DNA of 64,000 nucleotides from CAYZJV01 sp964478945 (GTDB lineage: Bacteria > Spirochaetota > Spirochaetia > Sphaerochaetales > Sphaerochaetaceae): the NCBI GenBank assembly GCA_964478945.1, contig CAYZJV010000004.1, positions 23,595-87,594 on the forward strand. Direction: 5' to 3'. The notes below the pieces were generated by a model. The model saw nothing but the letters and a program-made list of their open reading frames with translations, made no database searches and was not told the origin of the DNA. The position numbers and the translations under genes were made by a program. This document shows, piece after piece, positions 54,286-62,598 of the stretch; the stretch's first letter is position 1, and every line of letters starts with the position of its first letter.

Positions 54286-55503
54286 TCAGATGATTCCGAG
54301 CTTCTTGGCCTCTTCACCGATGATACCCATCGCCGTATCGAGTTCCTCGTCACTGTGGATGGCCATGCAACTGGTACGCAGCAGCGCCCTTTGGGGAGGA
54401 ACCGCGGGAGAGATGACCGGATTGACGTAGACCCCCCGTTCAAAGGAGTTCTTCCAAAGCAGGAAGGTCTTGTCATTGTCCCCGATGATCAACGGCACTA
54501 TGGGTGTTTCGGAAGTTCCCACATTGAATCCCAAAGAGGTGAATCCATCGATGAGTCTTCGTGCATTGTGCTGCAGCTTATGGACCCTCTCGGGTTCGGC
54601 TTGGATGATTTCGAGAGCCTTCATCGTGGCGGCTATGTTCGCAGGTGGCATCGATGCACTGAAGATCAGCGGTCTGGCGAAGTGCTTGATATAATCGACC
54701 ACCTCCTCTTCTCCGGCGATGAAGCCGCCTATCGAACCGAACGACTTGCTGAATGTGCACATCAGCAGATCACACAAGGTGGGATCGTTCCCATGATGCT
54801 CGCACGTTCCCCTGCCGGTCTCACCCACCACTCCGATCGCATGGGCTTCATCAAGGTAGATTCCCGCCCCATAGGCATCGGCGAGTTTTCGGATTTCCGG
54901 CAATGGGGCGATGTCTCCCTCCATGGAGAAGACTCCATCGATCACGATGAGTTTCGCCTCACTGAATGGTATGCGTTGGAGCACCCTCTCCAGATCCTCG
55001 AGATTGTTGTGCTTGTAGCGATGCAGGTTGATCTGTTTCTTGGTTCCCTCGGCCATGAATATTCCATCCATGATTGAGGCGTGGTCGTACTTGTCGACGA
55101 TCACGTGCTCGCCCCGGTTCAACATGGCCGAAAGTGAACCTAGGTTGGTTTGGTAGCCTGTGGTGAAGCAGAGGGCGGCCGGTTTTCCTACGAACTGGGC
55201 CAAACGATGCTCAAGTTCCTCATGCAGGTCCAACGTTCCGTTCATGAATCGCGATCCGCTGCAGCTCGTACCGTATCGTTCGGCCGCGGCTTCGGCGGCT
55301 TCCTTCATCCTTTGGTCATTCGCCAGGCCAAGATAGTTGTTGGAACCCAACATGATCATCTCCCGACCATCGATGTAGACTTTGGTCCCTTCGCTTCTTC
55401 CTATCGGCTTGAAGAATGGGTAGAGTCCCGAGGCCCTCACCTCGGCCGCTGCGGTGAATTCGTAGCATTTGTCGAATATTGGAGCGTGATGCCTTTTGTC
55501 CAT
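54286..55503 (-). CDS. PLP-dependent alpha-oxoamine synthase family enzyme (KAPA synthase/KBL/SPT type)
   Basis: 405 residues. It condenses an amino acid with an acyl-CoA. The family core is clear: NYLGLANDQRMKEAAEAAAE, GTSCSGSRFMNGTLDLHEEL, DEAHAIGVVGETGRGT and the Schiff-base lysine in TFSKSFGSIGGFIAG. The N-terminus YPFFKPIGRSEGTKVYIDGR is longer than in BioF and recalls serine palmitoyltransferase-like members. The precise substrate (glycine/acetyl-CoA, alanine/pimeloyl, serine/acyl-CoA) is undecided. No biotin genes lie nearby. ATG 55503 has GGAGG upstream. Confidence 0.88.
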   Translation of the reverse strand: MDKRHHAPIFDKCYEFTAAAEVRASGLYPFFKPIGRSEGTKVYIDGREMIMLGSNNYLGLANDQRMKEAAEAAAERYGTSCSGSRFMNGTLDLHEELEHRLAQFVGKPAALCFTTGYQTNLGSLSAMLNRGEHVIVDKYDHASIMDGIFMAEGTKKQINLHRYKHNNLEDLERVLQRIPFSEAKLIVIDGVFSMEGDIAPLPEIRKLADAYGAGIYLDEAHAIGVVGETGRGTCEHHGNDPTLCDLLMCTFSKSFGSIGGFIAGEEEVVDYIKHFARPLIFSASMPPANIAATMKALEIIQAEPERVHKLQHNARRLIDGFTSLGFNVGTSETPIVPLIIGDNDKTFLLWKNSFERGVYVNPVISPAVPPQRALLRTSCMAIHSDEELDTAMGIIGEEAKKLGII

Positions 55504-55590
55504 GATGAAGTCCTCCAGTCGATACGGTTCAATCGTTACCACTCTACCCCATTCGTCGTTCTGACACAATACGCTGAATCGTCAAGTTGG

Positions 55591-56103
55591 TCACAATCGG
55601 GACAGATCAAGTAGCTTGTGCAAATTTTCAGTCCATATTTGACATTTTTTTTCATAAGAAACAGTATTGGCGGCACTGGTTGACAGCAAGGGAACCACAG
55701 GAAGGACAATACGATGAGATCCCAAGTTCCTGTTGTACCGCTGGAACAACCTCATCGCCGTGGTCCCATTGCAAAGGATGTGCGATATACCCGGGTAGTG
55801 TTCGAGCACTTCCTTCAGGGCATTGAAACGGATATTCCGTATGGCCGAATCGGCGGATCCTTTCCGTTCGCAACTGGACACCACATCCCACAGGGCGATA
55901 TGGGAAGATATCAGCATGTCCACCTTCGCATCCCAATCGGGAAGCGGACACCCGCAGAACGTCTCCATGATCGGCCAGAAGGCGTTGGTGGGATATCCGT
56001 AGTATTCATGCATTTCCAACGATTTCACGCTGGGCATGGATCCCAATATCAGTATCCTGCTATCCGCGTGCACAATCGGTGGAAACCCTTCGAGCGGTTC
56101 CAT
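55591..56103 (-). CDS. Uracil/hypoxanthine-DNA glycosylase-like protein (UDG superfamily, HDG-like)
   Basis: 170 residues. GFPPIVHADSRILILGSMPS then VKSLEMHEYYGYPTNAFWPI is the signature of the DNA-deoxyinosine glycosylase group of the UDG superfamily. IALWDVVSSCERKGSADSAI and the C-terminal VLPVVPLLSTSAAN complete the fold. It removes deaminated bases. ATG 56103 has no clear Shine-Dalgarno. ATG 56151 adds 16 residues but sits directly on AAAGGGG, so the start is uncertain. Divergent from uxaC. Confidence 0.82.
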   Translation of the reverse strand: MEPLEGFPPIVHADSRILILGSMPSVKSLEMHEYYGYPTNAFWPIMETFCGCPLPDWDAKVDMLISSHIALWDVVSSCERKGSADSAIRNIRFNALKEVLEHYPGISHILCNGTTAMRLFQRYNRNLGSHRIVLPVVPLLSTSAANTVSYEKKCQIWTENLHKLLDLSRL

Positions 56104-56156
56104 ACCACGTTGGTACCATGGGAAGCGATCATGGTCAAGTCGAAGCACCATCCCCT

Positions 56157-56185
56157 TTGAGAAGTCCGGCCTGTTGCGTTATACT
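56157..56185 (+). promoter_or_regulatory. Promoter for uxaC
   Basis: TTGAGA at 56157-56162, exact 17-bp spacer, TATACT at 56180-56185, giving a leader of about 55 bp before uxaC. Confidence 0.6.
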
Positions 56186-56247
56186 TGGGTGACAAGGCGG
56201 GTCTCTGGTGATTCGTCAATCTTCTTCGACGAGGGTGGAACATAGCT

Positions 56248-57657
56248 ATGAAACCATTCATGGGTCCCGATTTCCTTTTGAATAATGAAACTGCGAAAGT
56301 ATTGTATCATGGGAGTGCCGCGAAGGAACCGATCTTCGATTACCATTGCCATTTGATCCCGGCACAGATCGCCGAGAACAAGAAGTTCCCCAACCTCACC
56401 GAGATTTGGTTGGGAGGAGACCATTACAAATGGAGGGCGATGCGCTCGGTGGGTATCGAAGAGCAGCTCATCACCGGTGATGCCGACCCCTACGACAAAT
56501 ATCTGGCATGGGCCAAGACGATGCCCCAGCTCTTGGGCAATCCCCTCTACCATTGGAGCCATCTCGAACTGCAACGCTATTTCGGTATCACCGAACCGCT
56601 GAATGAACAGAGCGCACAATCGATTTGGGATAGGACACTCGACCTTCTGGCTTCCGATGATATGGCCGTATCGAACATCTTCAAGCGGTTCAATGTCCAT
56701 GCGGTGGGTACCACCGACGACCCTGCCGACGACTTGTCGATGCATGAGGCCATCAATGGGGGTACCGCCCCGATAGGAAAAATCGGTACACAGGTGATGC
56801 CATCCTTCAGACCCGACAAGGCCTTGCTTTGCCAGAACGATGGATTCGTGGAGTATATCGCGAAATTGGGAAAGGCTGCGGACATGACAATCGGTTCTGT
56901 GGCCGATGTGTGCTCAGCTTTGGACAAGCGTTTGGCGTTTTTCGTGAGCCGGGGCTGCAAGGCCAGCGACCATGGTATCGCGATGGTGCCGTACACTGTG
57001 GCGAAGGAATCGGAAGTGGAGACGATTTTCCAGAAGGCGATCGCAGGGAAGCGACTCACCGCCGGGGAGATCGATGCGTACCAGACGCGTGTGCTGCTCC
57101 ATCTGGGGCGATCCTATGCCACACACCATGTGGTGATGCAGTTGCATATGAATGCGATACGGAATCTCAATGGACCGGGGATGCGCACACTCGGACCCGA
57201 TACTGGTTATGATGCATCGCACGATCTACCGATGGCCGAAAGACTCGCCGGTTTCCTCGGAGCTCTGGAAGAGGACCATGCCTTGCCCAAGACAGTACTC
57301 TATACCCTGAATCCAAAAGACTACTATGTGATGGGAACGGTGATGGGTGCGTTCCAAGGAAAGGGTATTCCCGGCAAGGTCCAATTGGGTTCAGGTTGGT
57401 GGTTTTGCGACCATAAGGATGGGATGGCCGACCAGATGAAGATATTGGGTAATCTCGGCTCCCTTCCAAGATTCATCGGCATGCTTACCGATTCACGTAG
57501 TTTCCTCAGTTATCCTCGTCACGAATATTTCAGGAGGATACTCTGCAACCTGTTGGGCACATGGGCTGAGGAGGGAGAGATCCCCAACGATCCAGTGCTC
57601 CTCGATACGGTGGTGAGAGATATCAGTTTCCGCAATGCCAAAGATTATTTCGCATGA
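56248..57657 (+). CDS. uxaC: Uronate isomerase (glucuronate/galacturonate isomerase)
   Basis: 469 residues, the normal length for UxaC, a metal-dependent amidohydrolase-fold isomerase converting glucuronate to fructuronate and galacturonate to tagaturonate. Metal ligands in FDYHCHLIP, then GDHYKWRAMRSVG, PLYHWSHLELQRYFGI, VHAVGTTDDPADDLSMHEAI, and a C-terminal HEYFRRILCNLLGTW. First gene of a sugar-acid locus; overlaps no upstream gene and has its own promoter. Confidence 0.96.
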   Translation: MKPFMGPDFLLNNETAKVLYHGSAAKEPIFDYHCHLIPAQIAENKKFPNLTEIWLGGDHYKWRAMRSVGIEEQLITGDADPYDKYLAWAKTMPQLLGNPLYHWSHLELQRYFGITEPLNEQSAQSIWDRTLDLLASDDMAVSNIFKRFNVHAVGTTDDPADDLSMHEAINGGTAPIGKIGTQVMPSFRPDKALLCQNDGFVEYIAKLGKAADMTIGSVADVCSALDKRLAFFVSRGCKASDHGIAMVPYTVAKESEVETIFQKAIAGKRLTAGEIDAYQTRVLLHLGRSYATHHVVMQLHMNAIRNLNGPGMRTLGPDTGYDASHDLPMAERLAGFLGALEEDHALPKTVLYTLNPKDYYVMGTVMGAFQGKGIPGKVQLGSGWWFCDHKDGMADQMKILGNLGSLPRFIGMLTDSRSFLSYPRHEYFRRILCNLLGTWAEEGEIPNDPVLLDTVVRDISFRNAKDYFA

Positions 57658-57670
57658 GGAGCACACCCAT

Positions 57671-58435
57671 ATGACGTACATGTCGGGTCCGAACCACCTC
57701 TCATCTGCCGAGCGAACCTTGTCCATCCTCGAGCATTTGGCCAACCACCACAAGATCAATTTGGAGCAGTTGGCCAACGAGACCTCCCTACCCAAGGCGA
57801 CGCTCCATCGGTTCCTCAACACATTGGTTACCCTCGGATATGTCTTTCGTGATCCGTATGACCAGTATTCGCTCACCTTGAAGATGTTCAGTGTCGGTTC
57901 GAAGGGCTTGTCCCATATGGATATCGCACAGGATGCCCGTCCCATCGCCATGCAACTGGGAGAACGCTTGGGAGAGACTGTCCATATGGGAGTGCTTGAT
58001 CAGGATATGGCGATGTACATCATGAAGATGGAATCCAAGTACACCATCAGGATGTACAGCAGGGTGGGAAAGCGGATTCCCCTCTACTGCACCGCCATCG
58101 GAAAGGTGTTGCTTTCAGGAATGGATCCGCAGATCTTGTCGCATACGCTCGATCACCTGAGGCTCGTCCCCTTCACCGAACATACGATCACCGATCGTTC
58201 AGTACTCGAACATGAGCTGCAGAAGATCCGTGATTCGGGATACGGAGAAGATCGGCAGGAACATGAGGAGGGAATACGTTGTATCGCAGCACCGGTTTTC
58301 GATCATACGGGACAGGTGATCGCCGGTCTTTCGGTGTCTTGGCCCCTATTCAGGTTCGATGAAGACCATTGTGATGGGTATGTGTCGGCGGTAATCGAAA
58401 GTGCTCGGGCGATTTCCTCGCTGATGGGCAACTGA
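57671..58435 (+). CDS. IclR-family transcriptional regulator (probable KdgR)
   Basis: 254 residues. The N-terminal winged helix-turn-helix is SSAERTLSILEHLANHHKIN then LEQLANETSLPKATLHRFLN. The C-terminal ligand-binding domain has VHMGVLDQDMAMYIMKMES, RMYSRVGKRIPLYCTAIGKV and EEGIRCIAAPVFDHTGQVIA. It follows uxaC by 13 bp and precedes kdgK/eda, so 2-keto-3-deoxygluconate or a related sugar acid is the likely effector. A likely binding site is the dyad in the kdgK-eda intergenic region. ATG 57671 follows GAGGAG. Confidence 0.9.
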   Translation: MTYMSGPNHLSSAERTLSILEHLANHHKINLEQLANETSLPKATLHRFLNTLVTLGYVFRDPYDQYSLTLKMFSVGSKGLSHMDIAQDARPIAMQLGERLGETVHMGVLDQDMAMYIMKMESKYTIRMYSRVGKRIPLYCTAIGKVLLSGMDPQILSHTLDHLRLVPFTEHTITDRSVLEHELQKIRDSGYGEDRQEHEEGIRCIAAPVFDHTGQVIAGLSVSWPLFRFDEDHCDGYVSAVIESARAISSLMGN

Positions 58436-58438
58436 TCG

Positions 58439-59467
58439 TTACCTTTGGACCCTTCCCGAACCATCTCCCGCCATGAGTGCCTCAATCTCATCAAGCGTGG
58501 TCAAGTTGAAGTCTCCTCCGATGCTATGCTTCAAACAGGATGCGGCGACTGCGAATCGCAATGCGGTTGCCTCATCCATGGTGCGAAGGGCGTGTATGAG
58601 ACCGGCCGAAAAGGAATCTCCACCTCCGACCCTATCGACGATATCGTCCATCGCATACCGTTGCGATACATGGAATCCTTCTTTGCCGAGCATCACCGCA
58701 CGCCATAGGTTCCTATCGGCACTGAGGTTTTCGCGAAGTGTGATGGCGATCCTTCCCACGTTGGGAAAATCGCTTTTCACCTTTCGTGCCAATTGTTCGT
58801 AGACTCCATCGGACAGGTCTCCCTTGGTGACATCGATATCGGCTTCAATGCCAAGGCATTTCTGGATATCCTCCTCATTCGCAACCACCACATCGGCCAA
58901 GGCAGTGAGTGGCCGCATCACTTCCGGTGCCGTTTTCCCATAGTTCCAAAGCTTTTTCCGGTAGTTCAGATCGATACTTGTCGTCAATCCCATGACTTTT
59001 GCAATCTCCATCGCCTCATGTGTGGATTGGGCGGCCGCTTCCGATATCGCACAGGTGATCCCGGTGACATGGAACCAATCGGCGTGGGAGAAGATGGAAC
59101 GCCAATCGAACAGGTTCGCCGAAGCGGTCGCGATCGCAGAGTGTTCGCGGTCATAGACGACATTCGATGGTCGTTGGTTCGCACCTGTTTCAAGAAAATA
59201 GATACCGATCCTGCCTCCTCGAGTGCGCACGATGGAAGACACATCCACATTGTGGCGCCGAAGTTCCGCAAGTGCACCATCGGCAATCGCATTGTTCGGC
59301 AAGGCGGTGACGAAGCTGGAAGAGTTTCCGAGTATCGCGAGCGATACCGCAACATTGGCCTCTCCTCCTCCGAAGGTGGCTTCCAAAGCGGGTGATTGGA
59401 AAAACCGTTCATGATGGGGACTTTTCAGGCGGAGCATGATTTCTCCGAAGGTTACGATCTGTTTCAT
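58439..59467 (-). CDS. kdgK: 2-keto-3-deoxygluconate kinase
   Basis: 342 residues of the PfkB/ribokinase family. ATFGGGEANVAVSLAILGNS is the substrate motif, DLNYRKKLW and VVANEEDIQKCLGI are KDG-kinase-like, and the anion-hole/catalytic motif is VGGGDSFSAGLIHAL. Produces 2-keto-3-deoxy-6-phosphogluconate for the aldolase encoded divergently. It converges on the IclR gene with 3 bp between stops. Confidence 0.92.
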   Translation of the reverse strand: MKQIVTFGEIMLRLKSPHHERFFQSPALEATFGGGEANVAVSLAILGNSSSFVTALPNNAIADGALAELRRHNVDVSSIVRTRGGRIGIYFLETGANQRPSNVVYDREHSAIATASANLFDWRSIFSHADWFHVTGITCAISEAAAQSTHEAMEIAKVMGLTTSIDLNYRKKLWNYGKTAPEVMRPLTALADVVVANEEDIQKCLGIEADIDVTKGDLSDGVYEQLARKVKSDFPNVGRIAITLRENLSADRNLWRAVMLGKEGFHVSQRYAMDDIVDRVGGGDSFSAGLIHALRTMDEATALRFAVAASCLKHSIGGDFNLTTLDEIEALMAGDGSGRVQR

Positions 59468-59491
59468 CTATTTGTTCCTCTTGTTTCCTCG

Positions 59492-59519
59492 ATTATACCA
59501 TGGGAAGAGGTGAGGTCAA
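59492..59519 (-). promoter_or_regulatory. Promoter for kdgK
   Basis: Minus strand: TTGACC at 59519-59514, 16-bp spacer, consensus TATAAT at 59497-59492, about 25 bp before the kdgK start. Confidence 0.6.
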
Positions 59520-59526
59520 TTATTTT

Positions 59527-59575
59527 TGGAATATTGTTCCATTTTTCAAATTCCAATGGTACCATACCGGTATGG
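59527..59575. promoter_or_regulatory. Two dyads between kdgK and eda, probable IclR/KdgR operators
   Basis: Dyad 1, TGGAA-N5-TTCCA at 59527-59541, lies just upstream of the kdgK -35 box and resembles the TGAAACA/TGTTTCA style of KdgR sites. Dyad 2 is a perfect 14-bp palindrome, CCATACCGGTATGG, at 59562-59575, next to the eda Shine-Dalgarno. Confidence 0.5.
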
Positions 59576-59585
59576 AGGAACACCC

Positions 59586-60548
59586 ATGAACACTATCGAG
59601 CAAATGATCCATTCTATCGGAATCGTACCGGTGATAACACTCTCGTCACCACAGCAGGCGCAACCTCTTGGTGAGGCTCTGACAGCGGGGAATTTGCCGA
59701 TCGCGGAGATCACCTTCAGGACAGCGGCCGCCGCCGAGGCGATCGGCATCATGGTGCAGCGTTTTCCCAAACTGCTCGTCGGAGCGGGGACGATCACCAA
59801 CGTCGGGGATGCCGAACGGGCGATCGATGCGGGAGCACGCTTCATAGTCTCCCCGGGATATGACGATGAGGTGGTGGTGTACTGCCAACAAAACGGTATT
59901 CCCGTCTATCCTGGGGTGAACAACGCAAGTCAGATCCAACAGGCGATGAGACGGGGACTCGAGGTAGTGAAATTCTTCCCTGCCGAAGCTTCCGGAGGGG
60001 TTGCGATGTTGCAGGCTTTGGGAGCACCTTTTCCTTCGATGAAGTTCATGCCGACCGGAGGTATCGGGTTGCACAACCTAGCCGAATATATGTGTCAACC
60101 ACAGATCATCGCCTGCGGTGGCAGTTGGATGGTGAATTCCCAACTCATCGAACAAGGACGATGGGATGAGATTGTACGGCTCTGTCGGGAAGCAGTGCAG
60201 GCGGTACACGGATTCACCTTCGCCCACTTCGGCATCAACGGAAGGGATGAAGAAGAGGCGAAGAGGATTGTCGACCTGCTTTCGGTGGTGCTTACTCCGG
60301 TAACCGAGGGGTCCAAATCCTATTTCTCCAGTCCCTCGGTGGAGATCACCAAGAGACCGTTCCCGGGCACCCATGGCCATATCGGGATCAGGACTTGGAA
60401 TGTGGAGAGGGCTCTGGCCTATCTTGGTCCCTTTGGGTTTTCGGCGGTTATGGAGACTGCGGTCCATGATTCACAGGGGGTGCTTCAGGTCGTCTATCTG
60501 CAGCCGGAGGCCGGTGGATTTGCAGTACATTTGCTGAAAGCGAAATGA
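59586..60548 (+). CDS. eda: KDPG aldolase with C-terminal glyoxalase/VOC-like domain
   Basis: 320 residues, about 110 longer than ordinary Eda. Residues 1-205 are a class I aldolase: GIVPVITLSSPQQAQPLGEA, the Glu in IAEITFRTAAAAE, GAGTITNVGDAERAIDAGAR, the Schiff-base Lys in VVKFFPAEASGG, and MPTGGIGLHNLAEYM. Residues ~208-320 (FTFAHFGINGRDEEEAKRIV ... HGHIGIRTWNVERALAYLGP) look like a vicinal-oxygen-chelate fold. Cleaves KDPG to pyruvate and glyceraldehyde 3-phosphate. ATG 59586 follows GGAGG at 7 bp. Confidence 0.92.
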   Translation: MNTIEQMIHSIGIVPVITLSSPQQAQPLGEALTAGNLPIAEITFRTAAAAEAIGIMVQRFPKLLVGAGTITNVGDAERAIDAGARFIVSPGYDDEVVVYCQQNGIPVYPGVNNASQIQQAMRRGLEVVKFFPAEASGGVAMLQALGAPFPSMKFMPTGGIGLHNLAEYMCQPQIIACGGSWMVNSQLIEQGRWDEIVRLCREAVQAVHGFTFAHFGINGRDEEEAKRIVDLLSVVLTPVTEGSKSYFSSPSVEITKRPFPGTHGHIGIRTWNVERALAYLGPFGFSAVMETAVHDSQGVLQVVYLQPEAGGFAVHLLKAK

Positions 60549-60644
60549 ATATGTAATTATTTCATATGAAGAGCTGGTAAATTTTTATACCCATTGCACC
60601 GTATTGGTACTATACTGACTGTATCCATTGATAAGGAGAGAGTC

Positions 60645-61028
60645 ATGCCAGGTAAATTCATCATCACAAAGACACCGAAAGGGTTCTTCCGTTTCAGCCT
60701 TCAAGCGGCGAATTACCAAACCATCCTGACGAGCCAAAACTACACTACATTGCGCAACTGCAGGGATGGGATCGAGGCGATCAAAAAGAATGCCCTTTCC
60801 CAAGTGGAGGATCAGACGCTGCAGAAGGTTGAGAAGAGGAAATTCCCCAAGTATGAGGTGTATCTCGACAACGCAGGTCAGTTCCGCTATAGATTGCTTG
60901 CATCGAATGGTCAGAATATCGCGATCGCGGAAGAGGGGTATTCCACCAAAACGGGATGTATGAACGGTATCGATGCGATTGGTCGAGCCGCTCCCGATGC
61001 AGAAGTCGACGAGTCGGCCCTTTCCTGA
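60645..61028 (+). CDS. YegP-like protein with two DUF1508 repeats
   Basis: 127 residues in two similar halves: PGKFIITKTPKGFFRFSLQA then NYQTILTSQNYTTLRNCRDG, and FPKYEVYLDNAGQFRYRLLA then NGQNIAIAEEGYSTKTGCMN. This tandem architecture is that of YegP/UPF0339. Function unknown. ATG 60645 follows AAGGAGAG. A TATACT hexamer lies at 60611-60616 without a clear -35. Confidence 0.85.
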   Translation: MPGKFIITKTPKGFFRFSLQAANYQTILTSQNYTTLRNCRDGIEAIKKNALSQVEDQTLQKVEKRKFPKYEVYLDNAGQFRYRLLASNGQNIAIAEEGYSTKTGCMNGIDAIGRAAPDAEVDESALS

Positions 61029-61032
61029 CCTT

Positions 61033-61058
61033 CTTCACATTCGGGAAGGAATGTGAGG
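61033..61058 (+). terminator. Stem-loop after the YegP-like gene
   Basis: CTTCACATTC (61033-61042) pairs with GAATGTGAGG (61049-61058) around GGGAAG, with one G-U pair and one mismatch at the base of the stem. No U-tract follows, so termination is not certain. Confidence 0.4.
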
Positions 61059-61121
61059 GGAATCTTCCGCGGTTGGGAACAATCCCAGGTTTTCGACTGT
61101 ATCTCGTGTTACCATGTGTGC

Positions 61122-61349
61122 ATGATGGTAGGTGAAGCAATTCAACATTTGTTGCGTTCCAGAAATCTCACTGTGGCGATGTTCGCATGTGCAACCGGTA
61201 TGAGTCGTGCCCAAATCTACAAATTGCTTCAAGATAAGCACAGCCCCAACTTGAACACTATCGAACGGATGGGGCGTGCTTTGGATCTTTCCGTTGCCGA
61301 GTTCATGACGGTGCTGGAGACTATCGAGCGGTCCGCACCTTATTCTTGA
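61122..61349 (+). CDS. Small Cro/CI-type helix-turn-helix protein
   Basis: 75 residues, essentially one Xre-type DNA-binding domain: VGEAIQHLLRSRNLTVAMFA, CATGMSRAQIYKLLQDKHSP, TIERMGRALDLSVAEFMTVL. ATG 61122 or 61125; no Shine-Dalgarno is evident. The 3' end overlaps the converging acyltransferase gene by 29 bp, so mutual interference is possible. Confidence 0.75.
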   Translation: MMVGEAIQHLLRSRNLTVAMFACATGMSRAQIYKLLQDKHSPNLNTIERMGRALDLSVAEFMTVLETIERSAPYS

Positions 61350-62598
61350 AATACAGCTCTTCGGTTGCCAAAGCAATTTTGGTGACCGAAAAATCCGTTC
61401 CATGGGGATAGATGTAATAGGTGTCGTCCAAGGTGGAAAGGTCGATGCAATCACCCTTCCCGAAGTACTCGTATTCGATATGGCAGGAGTACATGGAATC
61501 CACAGGTTTCTCCAACCTGAATTGTTCTCCATCGAATACACCTTCCAAGCGAAAACCATTTTCGTCATGGACAAGTATTGCAGTTCCCAACCTGATGTAC
61601 CGTTTCGCATTGGGAAGGGCATCGACGGTGGCCTCGCAACCGAACGAATAGGTTCCCTTCTCTATTTCCCTTCTCACCTGAATGCGTTCGAATTCATACC
61701 AATCGGGGATATGGGGGAATTCGGTGGTCAATTCGTGTTCATCATCGGCGGGAACCACCGTCTTCAATTCACCGAGGACAGACATTTCCCAACTTTTGTG
61801 GCAGGAGCCGCAGGTGATCCGCGCACCGCGGCTCTCCATCCGGTATTCGGTCATGCAATGTGGACATTGGTAGAGTACCTTGTGCAATCCTTCGGCCCGT
61901 TTGGGATGGTCGATCACGATCCGATGCTCCTTCTGCCAAAGATACTCATCATATGCGAAGGCGTCGTTGATCCGCTTGTTGATCTGTTCCACCGAGGAGG
62001 ATGCCAGTTCCTCCGCGGTGAATATCCGTGTCATGTCGGCTTCCAGTCGATTCCCCCTGGGTGTGAGGTTCCAACACGGGGAATTGAGGTAGTTGCCATG
62101 CATGTTGAGCACCACGACGGGAACTCCAAGCAGTTTCGCCATCTTGCCCAACGATTCGGGCAATACGGCGTTGGTCCCTATCAGTGAATACCGCGCTTCG
62201 GGATAGAGCGCCAAGATATCCTTATGTTTGGTGATCACATGGCGAATCTGTCTGACCAATTGCACATCGTTGGTGAACTTGCGTTTGCAGATGCCTCCCA
62301 CTTGGCGCAGCAACCACTCCCTTCCGATGAATCCGTCGATGGCCACCACATAGTTGGCCCGGTGGGGGAATATCGCCGCGGTAGTCACCTTGAAGTCGAT
62401 GAAGGCATGATGGGTACACAGCAGCAGGTAGGGCGGCTTCAGGTTCTCCGTGTTTACCCTATTGATCTTCAGATGATGGCGCCAAGTGGAGGGAAAGCTG
62501 AGCACCCAGGTCAGCGGTCGCAGAAAGCCCCTTTGTTTGATCGGTTTCTTGACCATATCGAATCTGATCTCAGAGCGCAATTTCTCTATTGGCGTCAT
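61321..62598 (-). CDS. PlsC-like 1-acylglycerol-phosphate acyltransferase with internal zinc ribbon
   Basis: 425 residues. The acyltransferase domain (about 40-220) has the catalytic H-x4-D in CTHHAFIDFK and the substrate motif ALYPEARYSLIGTN. Next, residues ~243-275 contain CPHC and CGSC pairs (YQCPHCMTEYRMESRGARIT then CGSCHKSWEM), a zinc ribbon. The last 140 residues are beta-rich and unassigned. A single PlsC domain is normally ~250 residues, so the tail is an addition. Follows the dehydrogenase gene with a 4-bp overlap. Confidence 0.85.
   Translation of the reverse strand: MTPIEKLRSEIRFDMVKKPIKQRGFLRPLTWVLSFPSTWRHHLKINRVNTENLKPPYLLLCTHHAFIDFKVTTAAIFPHRANYVVAIDGFIGREWLLRQVGGICKRKFTNDVQLVRQIRHVITKHKDILALYPEARYSLIGTNAVLPESLGKMAKLLGVPVVVLNMHGNYLNSPCWNLTPRGNRLEADMTRIFTAEELASSSVEQINKRINDAFAYDEYLWQKEHRIVIDHPKRAEGLHKVLYQCPHCMTEYRMESRGARITCGSCHKSWEMSVLGELKTVVPADDEHELTTEFPHIPDWYEFERIQVRREIEKGTYSFGCEATVDALPNAKRYIRLGTAILVHDENGFRLEGVFDGEQFRLEKPVDSMYSCHIEYEYFGKGDCIDLSTLDDTYYIYPHGTDFSVTKIALATEELYFKNKVRTAR

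Noticed and set aside
60594..60616. TTGCAC...TATACT as a promoter for the YegP-like gene
   Set aside because: The spacer is only 11 bp, too short for a sigma-70-type promoter.
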